Shown here: positions 8,825-19,184 of the stretch, piece after piece
How positions within the stretch are numbered: the first letter of the stretch is position 1
Layout of the letters: every line of letters starts with the position of its first letter
Source of the DNA: Histomonas meleagridis
Lineage: Eukaryota; Parabasalia; Tritrichomonadida; Dientamoebidae
Direction: 5' to 3'
NCBI GenBank assembly: GCA_020186115.1
Contig: WSYJ01000184.1
Coordinates: forward strand, 248,001-312,000
Length of the DNA: 64,000 nucleotides
Notes under the pieces: model-generated
What the model was told of the DNA's origin: nothing
Databases searched by the model: none
What the model saw: the letters and a program-made list of their open reading frames with translations, nothing else
Translations under genes and position numbers: made by a program

Positions 8825-10234
8825 ATGAAAAAGCAAAAATTAGCTTTTTCCACTCTTTTCAGGAATGGCACTGCTTTCAAGCCTACATTGGATGACCAAA
8901 TTCTTAGTGGCCGTTTCAATACCATTAAAATTCATTCTGCTGTTTGGAAATTCTATCTTCTTATTTTTCCATCTTCTAATTCAGTTTCTATACATCCAGG
9001 TGAGTGGATGAATATCCTTCAAAAAAAGCGTGAAGAGTACATCAAAATCAAAGAAAAATTTTCAATTCAACCTGATAATGAAAAAGATGAAGATGGTCCT
9101 TTAGGCGCAACAGTTGGTTCAGGTTGGAATCAATATTTTGAAGACAACAATCTTCGTGCATTAATTATGAAAGATATTAATCGTTTATTCCAAGAAATCC
9201 CTTTTTTTTGCGAAAAAGAAAATCAAGATATTATACTTGACATCATATTTTTCCATCTTCGTAACAATCCCACCCTTGAATATTATCAAGGTTATCATGA
9301 GTTATGTGGTATGATTTATTATGTATTCAAAAATGAAATGCGAGTCACAGAAAATACCAAAGATCCATGTGACAAATTCTTCAACTTTATGTTTGATTCT
9401 AATTATGTTGAAGCAGATACCTTTTGGGTTTATTCAAGTCTTATCCAAAATCTCGAAATTTTATATCGTCCTCCATCGATTAGTTCTGATGACTCCTACT
9501 CGATGCGCAAATGCCTTGAGATCCAAAACGTCATGCTTTCGCGTTATTCACAGGAGGAGTCTCGAATTCTTCAATCAGTCAATCCATCAGCATCAATGCT
9601 ATCATGGATTCGCTTATTATTTGTCCGAATGTTTGGCATACAAGATTGCATCCCTATTTGGAGCATAATTTTTGCACATTTTCCTGATTTAAATTTGATA
9701 TATTATATTGCATTAAGTGTTTTGCTCAGCATAAAATCCGATATTTTGGCCGCAGAGTCCGAAACGGACATATTAAACATAGTGTATCATCTTAAAACGC
9801 CGAATCCGAATGCGATAATTTATGATGCATTAAGAAAAATGGCGCCTTCGAATGAACCTGAAATACGAAAACATGCACTATACGATCCGATTTCGAATGA
9901 AACAGAGCAGCTAATTAAGGAAATTAACACAATTTCGAAAGATGATTTAATTGATAAATTAGAAAAAATCAGAGATATGTTTAACTTGATACAAAAACCC
10001 GATAATTCAATCATCGAGGAATTAATGGTCGAAAGTACTGTAATTCAACAGGATGATGATTTGCTAATGAAAGAACAGAACAAAACAGAAAACAATGTGA
10101 GCAAATTACCAAAAGCTTCGAAAAAATCTATAAAAAATGACTTCTCTATCTTGACAGAAGAAGATAACATATCAGAAAAAAAGAAGAAAGGCGATAGCTT
10201 CTTCATGAAGAGAGGAAGTGCTGTTTTCAAATGA
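8825..10234 (+). CDS. TBC-domain Rab GTPase-activating protein, TBC1D5-like
   Basis: 469 residues. The TBC domain spans roughly 25-310. The arginine finger sits in IMKDINR (Arg120) and the glutamine finger in YYQGYHEL (Gln155), so the dual-finger catalytic set is complete. The segment WNQYFEDNNLRALIMKDI before the finger, with the following INRLFQE and FF, resembles TBC1D5, a Rab7 GAP tied to retromer at endosomes. The C-terminal 90 residues are charged and probably disordered. It acts on membrane-bound Rabs by speeding GTP hydrolysis; the substrate Rab is inferred only. Confidence 0.85.
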   Translation: MKKQKLAFSTLFRNGTAFKPTLDDQILSGRFNTIKIHSAVWKFYLLIFPSSNSVSIHPGEWMNILQKKREEYIKIKEKFSIQPDNEKDEDGPLGATVGSGWNQYFEDNNLRALIMKDINRLFQEIPFFCEKENQDIILDIIFFHLRNNPTLEYYQGYHELCGMIYYVFKNEMRVTENTKDPCDKFFNFMFDSNYVEADTFWVYSSLIQNLEILYRPPSISSDDSYSMRKCLEIQNVMLSRYSQEESRILQSVNPSASMLSWIRLLFVRMFGIQDCIPIWSIIFAHFPDLNLIYYIALSVLLSIKSDILAAESETDILNIVYHLKTPNPNAIIYDALRKMAPSNEPEIRKHALYDPISNETEQLIKEINTISKDDLIDKLEKIRDMFNLIQKPDNSIIEELMVESTVIQQDDDLLMKEQNKTENNVSKLPKASKKSIKNDFSILTEEDNISEKKKKGDSFFMKRGSAVFK

Positions 10235-10319
10235 TCAAATGATGTTACCATGAAATGTGTAGTGAAAAATTATGTAAAAAGTGTCAACTTAACGTGTTTT
10301 TTCTTATGTTAAATTTTTA

Positions 10320-10445
10320 ATGTTATTTCCAGCAGAAACATTGGAACTTTTGCGTTTTCTATTGTTGAATGAAAATATTAAGGAAAAAACAGAACTTACC
10401 AACTTCGAAGAAAATTATATTGCATATTTTAATTTGACTTATTGA
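10320..10445 (+). CDS. possible 41-codon small ORF
   Basis: ATG to TGA, 41 codons, beginning MLFPAETLELLRFLLLNEN. The amphipathic, Leu/Glu-rich composition looks more like coding sequence than the flanking DNA, and it fills most of the spacer between the TBC gene and the BBS1 gene. It could be a small protein, a decayed fragment or chance. No homologue recognised. Confidence 0.25.
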   Translation: MLFPAETLELLRFLLLNENIKEKTELTNFEENYIAYFNLTY

Positions 10446-10520
10446 ACTTTTTACAATATAATGAGAGCACAAGGTACTTAATAATTTTTATAAACAGATG
10501 TTTATGAGAAAAATGATTAA

Positions 10521-12296
10521 ATGAAGGTTTATAACTTTCTTGAAACACCCAATGTGGCATTTTTGATTTTATTCAATATAAAATGGCAGAAAAAGTATTG
10601 GATGAAAACGAATGAATTGTTTTGGAGAATTGCTTTCTCTGATAAAACAACAGGTATAGCTGCTATACCTCAATGTTTAACTGCTGGCAATGTTTTTGGT
10701 GATGGTGATAACAGAATTTTAATTGCTACACTCGATCAAAAAATATTATGTTTTGAAGGTCCACGAATTACTCATGAAAAAACGCTTCCAGAATTACCTA
10801 GTAGTATATGTGTTCATCATAGTGGTAAATCAACGAACACATTAATTCCATTAGTTGCGGTTGGATGTGGTAATAGTGTTTTATTCTTTTTAAATATGCG
10901 TGAATATTCAAAATTTACACTTCCGCCTCCATTTAAAAGTGATGAAGAAATGCAAATTTATCAAAAATTTATTGATGGAAATCTTACAATAGGTGAGATG
11001 AGACAAGAAATTCTTACAGCCAAAGAAAAAGGTTCTAAATTATGTCGAGCTTCTATTTCTCTTCTTCAAGCAGATTTATCAACACCTTCTTCAATAGAAC
11101 ATCAACTAAATTCTCTTAAAGAAGTTACAACAAGTGACTGTGTAACTGCATTATCTACAATCAAATGTAATGCTATCAATGATGATAATTCTACACGTCT
11201 TTTAGTTGGAACTGAATCACGTTCTATTTTGATGTTGGATTCCACCGATAGAAAAGTTGAAAGACGATGGGATCTTGGGGCACCCCCTTCGGTTATCAGA
11301 ACCAGTGGTTATTTAACGGGCACCTCTCTTGTTGCTGTAATTTCTCGAGACAGAATTCTAAGACTTATCACAAATTTATCTGAACATCCTACATCTATTA
11401 GTTGTGAATCATTTCCTATTGACATAGCCATCTGCTCAGGTTATATTTATGTCGCACTTATGTCCAAACTAGTAAAAATTTTTGATTCAATCGGCAAACA
11501 TATTGGAACAGTAGCATTTGATGAACATATAGTATCACTTTCATCAATAGACATCGAAACATATCAATTTCCATGTTGTTGTGTTTCAACATCTTCAGGC
11601 GAAATCACATTTTTAAACAAAGAAGAACGTATTTCGACGCAAAGGTTTGAAGAAGGCATCTCAGCAATGTATTTTGGGAAAGTTGGGCGTGAGCCATATA
11701 ATTTATTAACAATGTCAAAACATGGCGGCCTTTACTTACGCACATTTTCACGTATGCAAACTCCAAGCTCTGCCAAAGCCAATGAACCAGAACAAATTCA
11801 GCCAATACCTATTCCTAAGAAATCGAAATTATTTTTAAGCAATTGCGAAAATGAACGCAACAACTCGGCTGAAGAATACAATGAGTGGTGCAACTCCATT
11901 CGTTATTTAAGGTTACTTGCAGCAAAGACATATGCTAAAATTTGTGAAGATTCAGTTGCATCTCCTATTGAAGATGTTTCATTCAACACAAAAATCTTCG
12001 GAATGGGCCCCGAATACATAATGAACGTGAGCTGCGTCAACAGTGGCAAAGAGGCACTGACTATGATGAAAATTATTCCTATGTTTAATAAAGAAATATT
12101 TTCCATTGAACCCGACTGCGTAACTTTGCCGCTGTTGGTCGGTGGATATAAATATACCGCAAAATTTGTGGTCAAGGCAAAGTCGAAAAGTGGTAAATCT
12201 GATTTCGTAAAAGTGATTGCAATATCACCAGACTCAGTGACACCGCTTTGTTCCGCATTGGTAAATGTTCCAGTGTCACAATTTCCTGTTTTATGA
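10521..12296 (+). CDS. BBS1: BBS1, BBSome subunit
   Basis: 591 residues. The first two thirds form a beta-propeller like that of human BBS1: GDGDNRI and GNVFGDGD near the first blade, a KFTLP-type segment near 130-140, a helical insertion, then propeller sequence ending FGKVGREPYNLLTMSKHGGLYL. The C-terminal region (about 470-591) is the gamma-adaptin-ear-like domain. BBS1 helps the BBSome carry membrane cargo in cilia/flagella and binds Arl6. The start is ambiguous: ATG 10521 gives the longest protein, but homology begins after Met28 (10602). An out-of-frame ATG at 10583 opens a ten-codon ORF. Confidence 0.85.
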   Translation: MKVYNFLETPNVAFLILFNIKWQKKYWMKTNELFWRIAFSDKTTGIAAIPQCLTAGNVFGDGDNRILIATLDQKILCFEGPRITHEKTLPELPSSICVHHSGKSTNTLIPLVAVGCGNSVLFFLNMREYSKFTLPPPFKSDEEMQIYQKFIDGNLTIGEMRQEILTAKEKGSKLCRASISLLQADLSTPSSIEHQLNSLKEVTTSDCVTALSTIKCNAINDDNSTRLLVGTESRSILMLDSTDRKVERRWDLGAPPSVIRTSGYLTGTSLVAVISRDRILRLITNLSEHPTSISCESFPIDIAICSGYIYVALMSKLVKIFDSIGKHIGTVAFDEHIVSLSSIDIETYQFPCCCVSTSSGEITFLNKEERISTQRFEEGISAMYFGKVGREPYNLLTMSKHGGLYLRTFSRMQTPSSAKANEPEQIQPIPIPKKSKLFLSNCENERNNSAEEYNEWCNSIRYLRLLAAKTYAKICEDSVASPIEDVSFNTKIFGMGPEYIMNVSCVNSGKEALTMMKIIPMFNKEIFSIEPDCVTLPLLVGGYKYTAKFVVKAKSKSGKSDFVKVIAISPDSVTPLCSALVNVPVSQFPVL

Positions 12297-12479
12297 ATTT
12301 GGTGCGCACATTTTTGTTATTTAGTAAATATTATCTTGAATCAATTTTAATTACTTATTATAATTTAATGATTTAAAAAATTGATTTGTTGTAACATGAA
12401 AAAATTATATTAAAATTAAAAGATTTTTTTTCTGCAAAACTTAAATTATGAAATTTATATTTATTAAACAACAAAACAT

Positions 12480-15400
12480 TTACAATTCATTATTTTCGTT
12501 TTCTCTATATTCATCGATATATTTATATGATTCTTCCGAACACAATAATACCGAAAGTGCATTTTTCACTTTATTTTTGTCTGTATACAGATCACAAAAT
12601 GCAGTTTCAGGCGGTAATGTTAATGTTTGTATTCCCAACTGCGCTATGTTCATAATTTCGTTATCTATTTCATTAAATATTTCGTTTACGTTTTTCCTTT
12701 GATATAAATCTCTTATATATTCACCACAATTTTCTTTAAACCATTTCTTCAAATCAACAAAAAACAAAACAGTGTTATGGAATGGTCTTTTTTGTCTTTT
12801 TTCGAGCATTTCCAATGACATAAAATAACAATTTTTTTTATTAATATTCGATATTTCCGGAATTGCGATAATTGAGTTCTTCATATTTAATGAAAATAAA
12901 TTTGTTACATTTCGAATCCAAATAATTTTTGGATCACAAAATAATAACTTTCGAATTGTCGGCGGAAAATATATATCAAGATTTAATAGTTTTATTAATC
13001 GAAGTTTATCATTATAATTATTTGGGATATCAATGTTCGGCGAAAATAGAATTGGAAGTTGTTCAACATTAAAATTAGGTTTAAAATGTTGAAATGTTCC
13101 AATAACCCAAAATTTTATGTTTTTATTTTTATTATTTTTTTGGAATGATTTCATCATATTAATTGTTTGTAATTCGGTTGTTGAATTTTCGATATAAGTT
13201 AAAACATTTAATGAATTATCTTTTTTGAAATGAATTTTTTCTTTTTTCGGTAAAAGCCTAAGAAAAATTGGTGAAAGTTTATCAACATTTACTAATTTAT
13301 CATAAATTCCTTTTGTCTTATGTTTTCCTATTGGTAATTTCATCATAAAAAATCCTTCATCTTTTGTTGGGGCTTTTATTTGATTCCCAATTTCGATGGT
13401 GTAAACATCTGAAATAATTCCTGTTATAACAACTTTTTGAATGTAGAAATCGTTTTTAATTTTTATCACTTCAAAATTCGAAGGAAATTTTAATTCATAA
13501 GTTTCATCTGTTTCAATAAAGTCATTATCGAAAGCATAGAAATGATATTTTTTAAGGTGATCAGGTAAATTCATAATTTTATTATAGTTTATTGAATGTA
13601 ATATGTTTATCGAAAAATTATGTTTGTATAAATGATATATAATTGACATTAAATCAGGAAATGATTCATCAAATGGATCAACAACAAATTCACATTTTAA
13701 TGAATTATTGTTGTTAAGACTTACTAAAAAGTTATTATCATATTTTAAATGTTTAATTCTTTTTATTCCATTTGCATATTGTGAAGTCCTCCATAAGTAA
13801 ATATATATCATTTGCATGTGATTGAAATCTTTTAAATCTTTTCCATAACATTTATATAAATATTGAAGTAAAAAGGTAAAATCTTCAATAGAAGGAACGT
13901 CTTCAATGATATGACATCCAATTAACATTTTCGTTTGATTATAATTAAAATTAAAACCGAATTTTAATAATTCATTAAAATTTTCGGGTGAAATATATAT
14001 AAACGAAACATTAAACTTTATGTTATCATTAAATAAATTTTTATATTTTTCTATAATTTTTTTTGTTGTAACAAAAACCGGAATTTGATTCTCATTTCCA
14101 TTTGTTAATATAATTGGAAGTTTACTTAAAATTTTTGTGATTTCAATTTGTGATTTATAATTAAGTTCGAGAAAATGTGTAAATTTATTCGGTATTTCAA
14201 CGTAAATTCGATTCATTACAACAAAGTTTTTACGAAATATTTCATCAAGATTTGAATCAATTGATATATTATACTTCGGTATAATTTTATGATATATTTT
14301 GGCCCAAATTTCACCAATCCTTTGAAATAATATTTTGGGATTAATACCTTTAAATGGAGTAATTTGGCCATTAACAAGTAACGTCGTTTCAGTTATGTAA
14401 TTTTTTGTTGCATATTTGGAAACATATTCTGAAAATTGAAATTCTGATGTTGATGGATTCATTAACATTTCAAGAAGTTCCCACTTTAAATACATTTTGG
14501 AGCTTTGATATGCTTTTTCATACCCTTGATAAAGACCTTCAATCAGAAAATTTAATGCTTCCCGATCTGTTCCTTTTAATAAAATGTGATAAAAAGCAAA
14601 TGCAATCTTTCGTTCGGTTTCATTACCGCTATTAAAAATTGGATAAATAGCTGCAGAAATATAATGTGGAACTGAAATGTCTTCATAAAAGGCTTTCAAT
14701 AGGGGAAGAGAACGTTTATCATTGAATTTTACAAAAAAATCAAAGCGAATTAATCGTTTCCGAACGTTTAATGTGGGGTCTTTAGGATCAATGGTTGTTT
14801 GAAGAAAAAGCTGGGAATTGGCTTCAATGTCCATAATATTCAACCCAAAATGATAATCTGGAACCGGTATATATACGTGTGGATCTGAAAATATTTTGGA
14901 ATGATGAAGATGATCAATTTGTGAATTTGTAAAATTCAGAAATTCAGCAATTTGTATATTATTGTACTCTTGAATTAAAGTTTCTATAACAGAATGTATA
15001 AGAGGAGGTACAATTCTTCCATTAATTACTGCCATACATTTTTGATATTGTTTATTATGATTAATAAAAGATTGAATTAGTGAAACGTTAACTTCAATGT
15101 TGTTGATGTAATCGCAGATGGAAGAAAAGTTTAGCGCCATTTCTTTCATAAAATTTAATTTATCTAAATTTGAGAGATTTTCTTGATACAAATATGTAAT
15201 ATATTTCCACTGTATGTTTGGCGTAAGTTGCGGTTCAGGATTGATAGTTTTTGTTGCTGAAAATCCTCGTATTTTTGGAAATGAAATTTTTGATGATACA
15301 TTTTTTAAAATAGATGCCTTTGGGTTAAATACCTTAAACGCAAGAGATAGATTTAAAAGTTGGGTTAAAATATTTTTAGAATTGGAATCAAACATAAATA

Positions 15401-15512
15401 AGGAATCAGTGAATTGTTGTTTTTCATCATCAAAATTTGTATCAGGCCAGTTCCCAAGTAGATGTGTTTGAACTTTAATGATATTAATTATGAAAAGAAA
15501 AAAGAAAATCAT
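12480..15512 (-). CDS. UDP-glucose:glycoprotein glucosyltransferase-like ER protein with degenerate GT24 site
   Basis: 1,010 residues. A hydrophobic signal peptide fills about 1-16. The middle corresponds to the thioredoxin-like and beta-sandwich parts of UGGT, shorter than the usual 1,500 residues. The last 250 residues follow the GT24 catalytic domain (VDLKKW near 940; KLLFCDPKIIW near 860). The metal-binding DxD of active UGGT reads D-P-K here, and the third acidic ligand position (D in the DLPN segment) appears as Glu. Active UGGT re-glucosylates misfolded glycoproteins in the ER. The C-terminus ENNEL resembles a degenerate ER-retrieval signal. I infer an ER-resident but probably catalytically dead paralogue; substrate sensing could remain. 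Confidence 0.7.
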   Translation of the reverse strand: MIFFFLFIINIIKVQTHLLGNWPDTNFDDEKQQFTDSLFMFDSNSKNILTQLLNLSLAFKVFNPKASILKNVSSKISFPKIRGFSATKTINPEPQLTPNIQWKYITYLYQENLSNLDKLNFMKEMALNFSSICDYINNIEVNVSLIQSFINHNKQYQKCMAVINGRIVPPLIHSVIETLIQEYNNIQIAEFLNFTNSQIDHLHHSKIFSDPHVYIPVPDYHFGLNIMDIEANSQLFLQTTIDPKDPTLNVRKRLIRFDFFVKFNDKRSLPLLKAFYEDISVPHYISAAIYPIFNSGNETERKIAFAFYHILLKGTDREALNFLIEGLYQGYEKAYQSSKMYLKWELLEMLMNPSTSEFQFSEYVSKYATKNYITETTLLVNGQITPFKGINPKILFQRIGEIWAKIYHKIIPKYNISIDSNLDEIFRKNFVVMNRIYVEIPNKFTHFLELNYKSQIEITKILSKLPIILTNGNENQIPVFVTTKKIIEKYKNLFNDNIKFNVSFIYISPENFNELLKFGFNFNYNQTKMLIGCHIIEDVPSIEDFTFLLQYLYKCYGKDLKDFNHMQMIYIYLWRTSQYANGIKRIKHLKYDNNFLVSLNNNNSLKCEFVVDPFDESFPDLMSIIYHLYKHNFSINILHSINYNKIMNLPDHLKKYHFYAFDNDFIETDETYELKFPSNFEVIKIKNDFYIQKVVITGIISDVYTIEIGNQIKAPTKDEGFFMMKLPIGKHKTKGIYDKLVNVDKLSPIFLRLLPKKEKIHFKKDNSLNVLTYIENSTTELQTINMMKSFQKNNKNKNIKFWVIGTFQHFKPNFNVEQLPILFSPNIDIPNNYNDKLRLIKLLNLDIYFPPTIRKLLFCDPKIIWIRNVTNLFSLNMKNSIIAIPEISNINKKNCYFMSLEMLEKRQKRPFHNTVLFFVDLKKWFKENCGEYIRDLYQRKNVNEIFNEIDNEIMNIAQLGIQTLTLPPETAFCDLYTDKNKVKNALSVLLCSEESYKYIDEYRENENNEL

Positions 15513-15839
15513 TTTTAGGAGGATTTTTGAGGACGTTAAAAAAAAATCTGTTTGTTTTTAAATCTCAAATTTTTTCTTTTTTCTCCCAAATCCATAAATT
15601 TGTGATGCACAAAATGTAGTATAAAAAACAATATTTTGGCAAATAGGATCAATAATATAGAGGGAATAATCTAATTTTCTTCGAAGACCGCATGATTTGA
15701 CTAAGTCTGTTTTATAAAAAAATCACCATAAATAAAAATCAAAATATTATTTTGTCTATATTTTATAATAAGTTCTAAAATAAATAATTTTTCAGATCAT
15801 AAATAATTTAAATATATAAAAAACAAGAAACAAACCGAA

Positions 15840-16460
15840 ACATTACAGTCTATTGAACAAATTATTTTTGGTCTAAATGAAGAAAATATTAATGAATCTA
15901 TAGATTCTTTGATGAATATTTTTTCACAAGAATTTTTTTATTCATTTAAATTATCTGTTTGCAGATTTTTATATTCATATTTTGTATCAAAAGATAATTA
16001 TAAATTATGTTTTGTATTTTTAAAAATAGTTCAACAAAAATAGAAATTATCATTGATCCAAACAATAAATCAGATATTGATATTTTTATAGATCTTCTTC
16101 TCATTTACAAAATAACTCAAGAATCAAGTTATCTTCTTGAGAAAATAGTTGAAAATGATTTGTACAGACAAACTCAGATTCAAATATTTACCATATTTTG
16201 TATATGTAAATGATGAAAATGATTTATGGTATTAAGGTTTTAAGGATTTCATATCAGAACATTATGATGAAGTATCAAATAATAATTGGGAACTTCATAA
16301 AAAATTAATTAAAGAAGGGCTAATCCAAATGAAATTGCGAAAAGAATACGAAATGATGATATCAAAAGACTTCAAGAATTATCATCACAAGAAAACTTTG
16401 ATATAAATCAAGCAATTGAACCATCACTTTATGAAAGATGTTCATCATTTTCGTCGTCAT
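15840..16460 (+). pseudogene. DUF3447/ankyrin-repeat family relic
   Basis: Fragments in several plus-strand frames match the trichomonad DUF3447-ankyrin architecture: an N-terminal helical part near 15840-16040, then NNWELHKKLIKEG, then a segment reading IKRLQELSSQENFDINQAIEPSLYERCS near 16350-16445. The same landmarks occur in the relic at 34.5-35.5 kb. Multiple stops and frame changes make it non-functional, and it breaks off before the ankyrin repeats. Flanking DNA (15513-15840 and 16460-16736) is AT-rich with nothing else recognised. Confidence 0.65.
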
Positions 16461-16736
16461 CATTTTTCATTTTTTGATGTTTTTTCGGCACTTCTTTCAA
16501 TACGCATTAAGTAATACAGTTGCAACTCACAATTAGTCAGCCTAAACTGGTTAGTTTATCAAATAACATGTTATTGTGGAAACCTTATTCAGTTCTGAAT
16601 CTCCTTATTCTCTATTATTAAATGACACTGAGTTTTAACGTTTTTTTATTCGGTTTTTCTTTTGCAGCAATTTTTTGTCAATTTTGAATATGGTATAACG
16701 TACTCTTATTGGAATAAGAAAAAAAAAAAACAACAA

Positions 16737-18305
16737 ATGTATTGGGGAAAAGCACAACCATCATATACCGAACTTCTGAACTTAGTACAAACTAATCCAC
16801 CAGATTATGAAGCTATTCTCGAAGATTCAGATTTGATTCCATTATTTAGTTCAGGAAATAAAATTTTTACTTCATTCTTGCAAAACGAAACCAATGCTCG
16901 GTATATCCTTCAGCAGCTATTTTCAAATGAAAACGTCAAGATATCACAAAAAATCATGCAAATGTCAACTTCTTATTCATCACCTTTGTTAAACTACCTA
17001 ATTACACACCATTCATTCTCAGAGTCATTTATCCAAAATATTGAATGTGGTGATGATGTTCGTATTGGATATTTATCTCGAATATATTCATATGCGTTTG
17101 ATCTTCGTCTTGATGGAATAATAAGCTTATTCTCAAACTCTGTTCCAATTATTGTAAGTCTCCTCAAATGCATTCATACATCTTCAATTTTTAGTCTCAT
17201 TGAATCTTACAATAATTCCATAAAACCTAATATGAAATGGCTCCCATTTGTTTGTCTTAAACTTATTTCCCCACCAGGCTCAAATATTCCTATACCATCT
17301 TATCTTAGCAGTTATTCCAATAAAATCGATTCAGTTTTCGATCAACTTTCCGAATACAATTTCACAAATTCACATTATTCTAAAATGGCGCTTCTTATTC
17401 TTCATACACTTAACACAGGTAAAGAACCAAATTTCCTCAATTCTCTCAACGATGTTTTAAATGGAATTTATACACAACATAACGGCATAAAAGTTCGAAA
17501 TATAATAATTGAACTCGCAACACTTATTCCAAGTGCACCTGGAATGAAAGAAATTGCTATTGATCTTGTCAAAAAACCTGTTCCTTATGATGAAGATTCT
17601 GTACTTTCTTTAAAGCTTTTGAGTAAAATAGCTGATAAGTCATTAGAGAACATCGTTCCAGATATAATTGATAGATTCATAAATGATAAAAATAATACAT
17701 TCCATGCAAAAGCTTTTTGTGACTTCGTTAGATCTGCTGTTGATGTACCAGAGTTATTGGATATTTTGGAGGAAAAATTTTTGCCAATTGCAATGGAAGT
17801 TGGAAGAAAAGAAAAATGGCGAGAAAATGCTGCATGTGTAGCATATTTCCTTGAAACATCATCGTTAATCGGTCAACATTTAGCTAACCCAAGTGATGAA
17901 TGGAATGAGTTCAACGAAACATCGCTGAAGGAATGGGGCACCCGAAACGAGGGACTTTTACGGGGCAACCTGAAGTTTGAAAGCAATTATCTCGAATATG
18001 AAGAAGAAGAGGAAGATGATTATGAGTATGATGACATATTCTTTGAAAATGATGATGATTGTTTTGTTGTTGTTGGAAATAATACTGAGGAAATTAATGA
18101 AGATTCAGAAGAACAAGAAAACAATGAAACAACAACAAACATTCAAAACACATCTTGCGATGAAACAGAGCCATACGTAAAATACCTTAAACAACTAATT
18201 AACACAGGAAAATTTCAAAGCGCTCCTTTGGAATGCATCAAAAAATTCAAACAACCGTTTTGTCTATCGGCGGAGGACGTTATCCTTTTCAGTAAATCGA
18301 AATAA
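16737..18305 (+). CDS. SAPS-domain protein, PP6/Sit4 phosphatase regulatory subunit-like
   Basis: 522 residues from ATG 16737 (MYWGKAQPS...); the frame continues upstream without ATG through a Lys-rich stretch. The N-terminus M-Y-W, then ILEDSDLIPLF and LLNYLITHH segments, and a mostly helical array of about 400 residues fit SAPS proteins, which start MFW and bind PP6/Sit4-type phosphatase. A strongly acidic stretch (about 420-480, Glu/Asp/Tyr-rich) follows, then a short conserved-looking tail. Likely a cytosolic phosphatase scaffold. The call is by pattern; another HEAT-like protein is possible. Contains one copy of the GGGGCACCC motif (17935). Confidence 0.5.
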   Translation: MYWGKAQPSYTELLNLVQTNPPDYEAILEDSDLIPLFSSGNKIFTSFLQNETNARYILQQLFSNENVKISQKIMQMSTSYSSPLLNYLITHHSFSESFIQNIECGDDVRIGYLSRIYSYAFDLRLDGIISLFSNSVPIIVSLLKCIHTSSIFSLIESYNNSIKPNMKWLPFVCLKLISPPGSNIPIPSYLSSYSNKIDSVFDQLSEYNFTNSHYSKMALLILHTLNTGKEPNFLNSLNDVLNGIYTQHNGIKVRNIIIELATLIPSAPGMKEIAIDLVKKPVPYDEDSVLSLKLLSKIADKSLENIVPDIIDRFINDKNNTFHAKAFCDFVRSAVDVPELLDILEEKFLPIAMEVGRKEKWRENAACVAYFLETSSLIGQHLANPSDEWNEFNETSLKEWGTRNEGLLRGNLKFESNYLEYEEEEEDDYEYDDIFFENDDDCFVVVGNNTEEINEDSEEQENNETTTNIQNTSCDETEPYVKYLKQLINTGKFQSAPLECIKKFKQPFCLSAEDVILFSKSK

Positions 18306-18345
18306 ACAAAAGAAAATATGTCATTTTGATAAAAGTTTTTCGGGT

Positions 18346-19149
18346 TTACTCCAAGTTGATGTTAACCTTTGTAACTTTGAATTCATTATCCTTTGCAAGG
18401 ATATCGCTATATTGCACAAATGGATGTGCTTCAGGTTCCTTCTGTTCCCATTGATCTGGGGTTAAGAAGGAATAGGTGGCTTCGATGGCTTTGTATGTGG
18501 CAACAAGGAAGTTAGCTGATGTCTTAGTATTACCAATTGATGATGTGAAAAGATCTTCGAAGCCAGCCATGGCTAAAAGTTTCTTGGCAACTGAACCTGC
18601 AACAATGCCTGATCCACGTGGTGCTGGAATAAGTCTAACGCGAACTGATCCGCATTTTCCTGTTACTGTATTTGGAACAGTATGTGGTTGGCCAATCTTG
18701 TTACCCCAGTAACCACGACGAACTGGAAGAATTGAAAGCTTTGCATAGATCAAAGCACCTTTAATGGCATTTGCAACTTCAGCAGAAGTCTTAATACCAA
18801 GACCAACATGTCCGTCATAGTCACCAACAGCAACAACAGCCTTAAAACGAGTACGTTGACCTGCACGTGTTTGTTTCTGAACTGGCATAATCTTCATGAC
18901 TTCATCCTTTAAGTTATCACCTAAGAGTGCATCAATAATTTCTGGTTCTTTAATTGGCATAGCATGAAGATAGATTTGTTCGATAGATGTGATACGGCCA
19001 GAAGCAACTAAACGACCTAACTTGGTCTTTGGTTGCCATTTATCTTTTCCACCTCTGTTTTGAGCATTGCGTTGCGGGCGCTCGCGCTGTTGGCGGCCAC
19101 GCATTCCGCCACGGCGTTGTTCGCCTTGCTGCTTTGGAGCTTCAGACAT
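18346..19149 (-). CDS. RPS2: 40S ribosomal protein uS5 (S2)
   Basis: 267 residues with an Arg/Gly/Gln-rich N-terminal tail (RGG-like), then the S5 double-stranded RNA-binding fold and S5 C-terminal domain: [24 protein letters not shown]..., [16 protein letters not shown] and [14 protein letters not shown]. It sits at the mRNA entry and decoding side of the small subunit. Full family length. Third positions rich in C and T, as expected for high expression. ATG with M5 (CCTTT) and M3 (AACGGTTA) elements immediately upstream. Confidence 0.97.
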   Translation of the reverse strand: MSEAPKQQGEQRRGGMRGRQQRERPQRNAQNRGGKDKWQPKTKLGRLVASGRITSIEQIYLHAMPIKEPEIIDALLGDNLKDEVMKIMPVQKQTRAGQRTRFKAVVAVGDYDGHVGLGIKTSAEVANAIKGALIYAKLSILPVRRGYWGNKIGQPHTVPNTVTGKCGSVRVRLIPAPRGSGIVAGSVAKKLLAMAGFEDLFTSSIGNTKTSANFLVATYKAIEATYSFLTPDQWEQKEPEAHPFVQYSDILAKDNEFKVTKVNINLE

Positions 19150-19155
19150 TGAACA

Positions 19156-19184
19156 AAAGGAAGACCATAACCGTTATAACGGTT
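19156..19184 (-). promoter_or_regulatory. M3 + M5 core promoter of uS5 gene, with a 16-bp palindrome
   Basis: On the minus strand M3 AACGGTTA (19168-19175) is followed by M5 CCTTT (19156-19160), 7 nt before the ATG. This matches the M3-M5 architecture reported for T. vaginalis. The M3 site is half of a perfect 16-bp palindrome AACCGTTATAACGGTT (19169-19184). Confidence 0.6.

Noticed and set aside
16662-16736. Longer N-terminus for the SAPS-like protein
   Set aside because: Begins with TTG and includes a Lys homopolymer; MYW at 16737 matches the family N-terminus.
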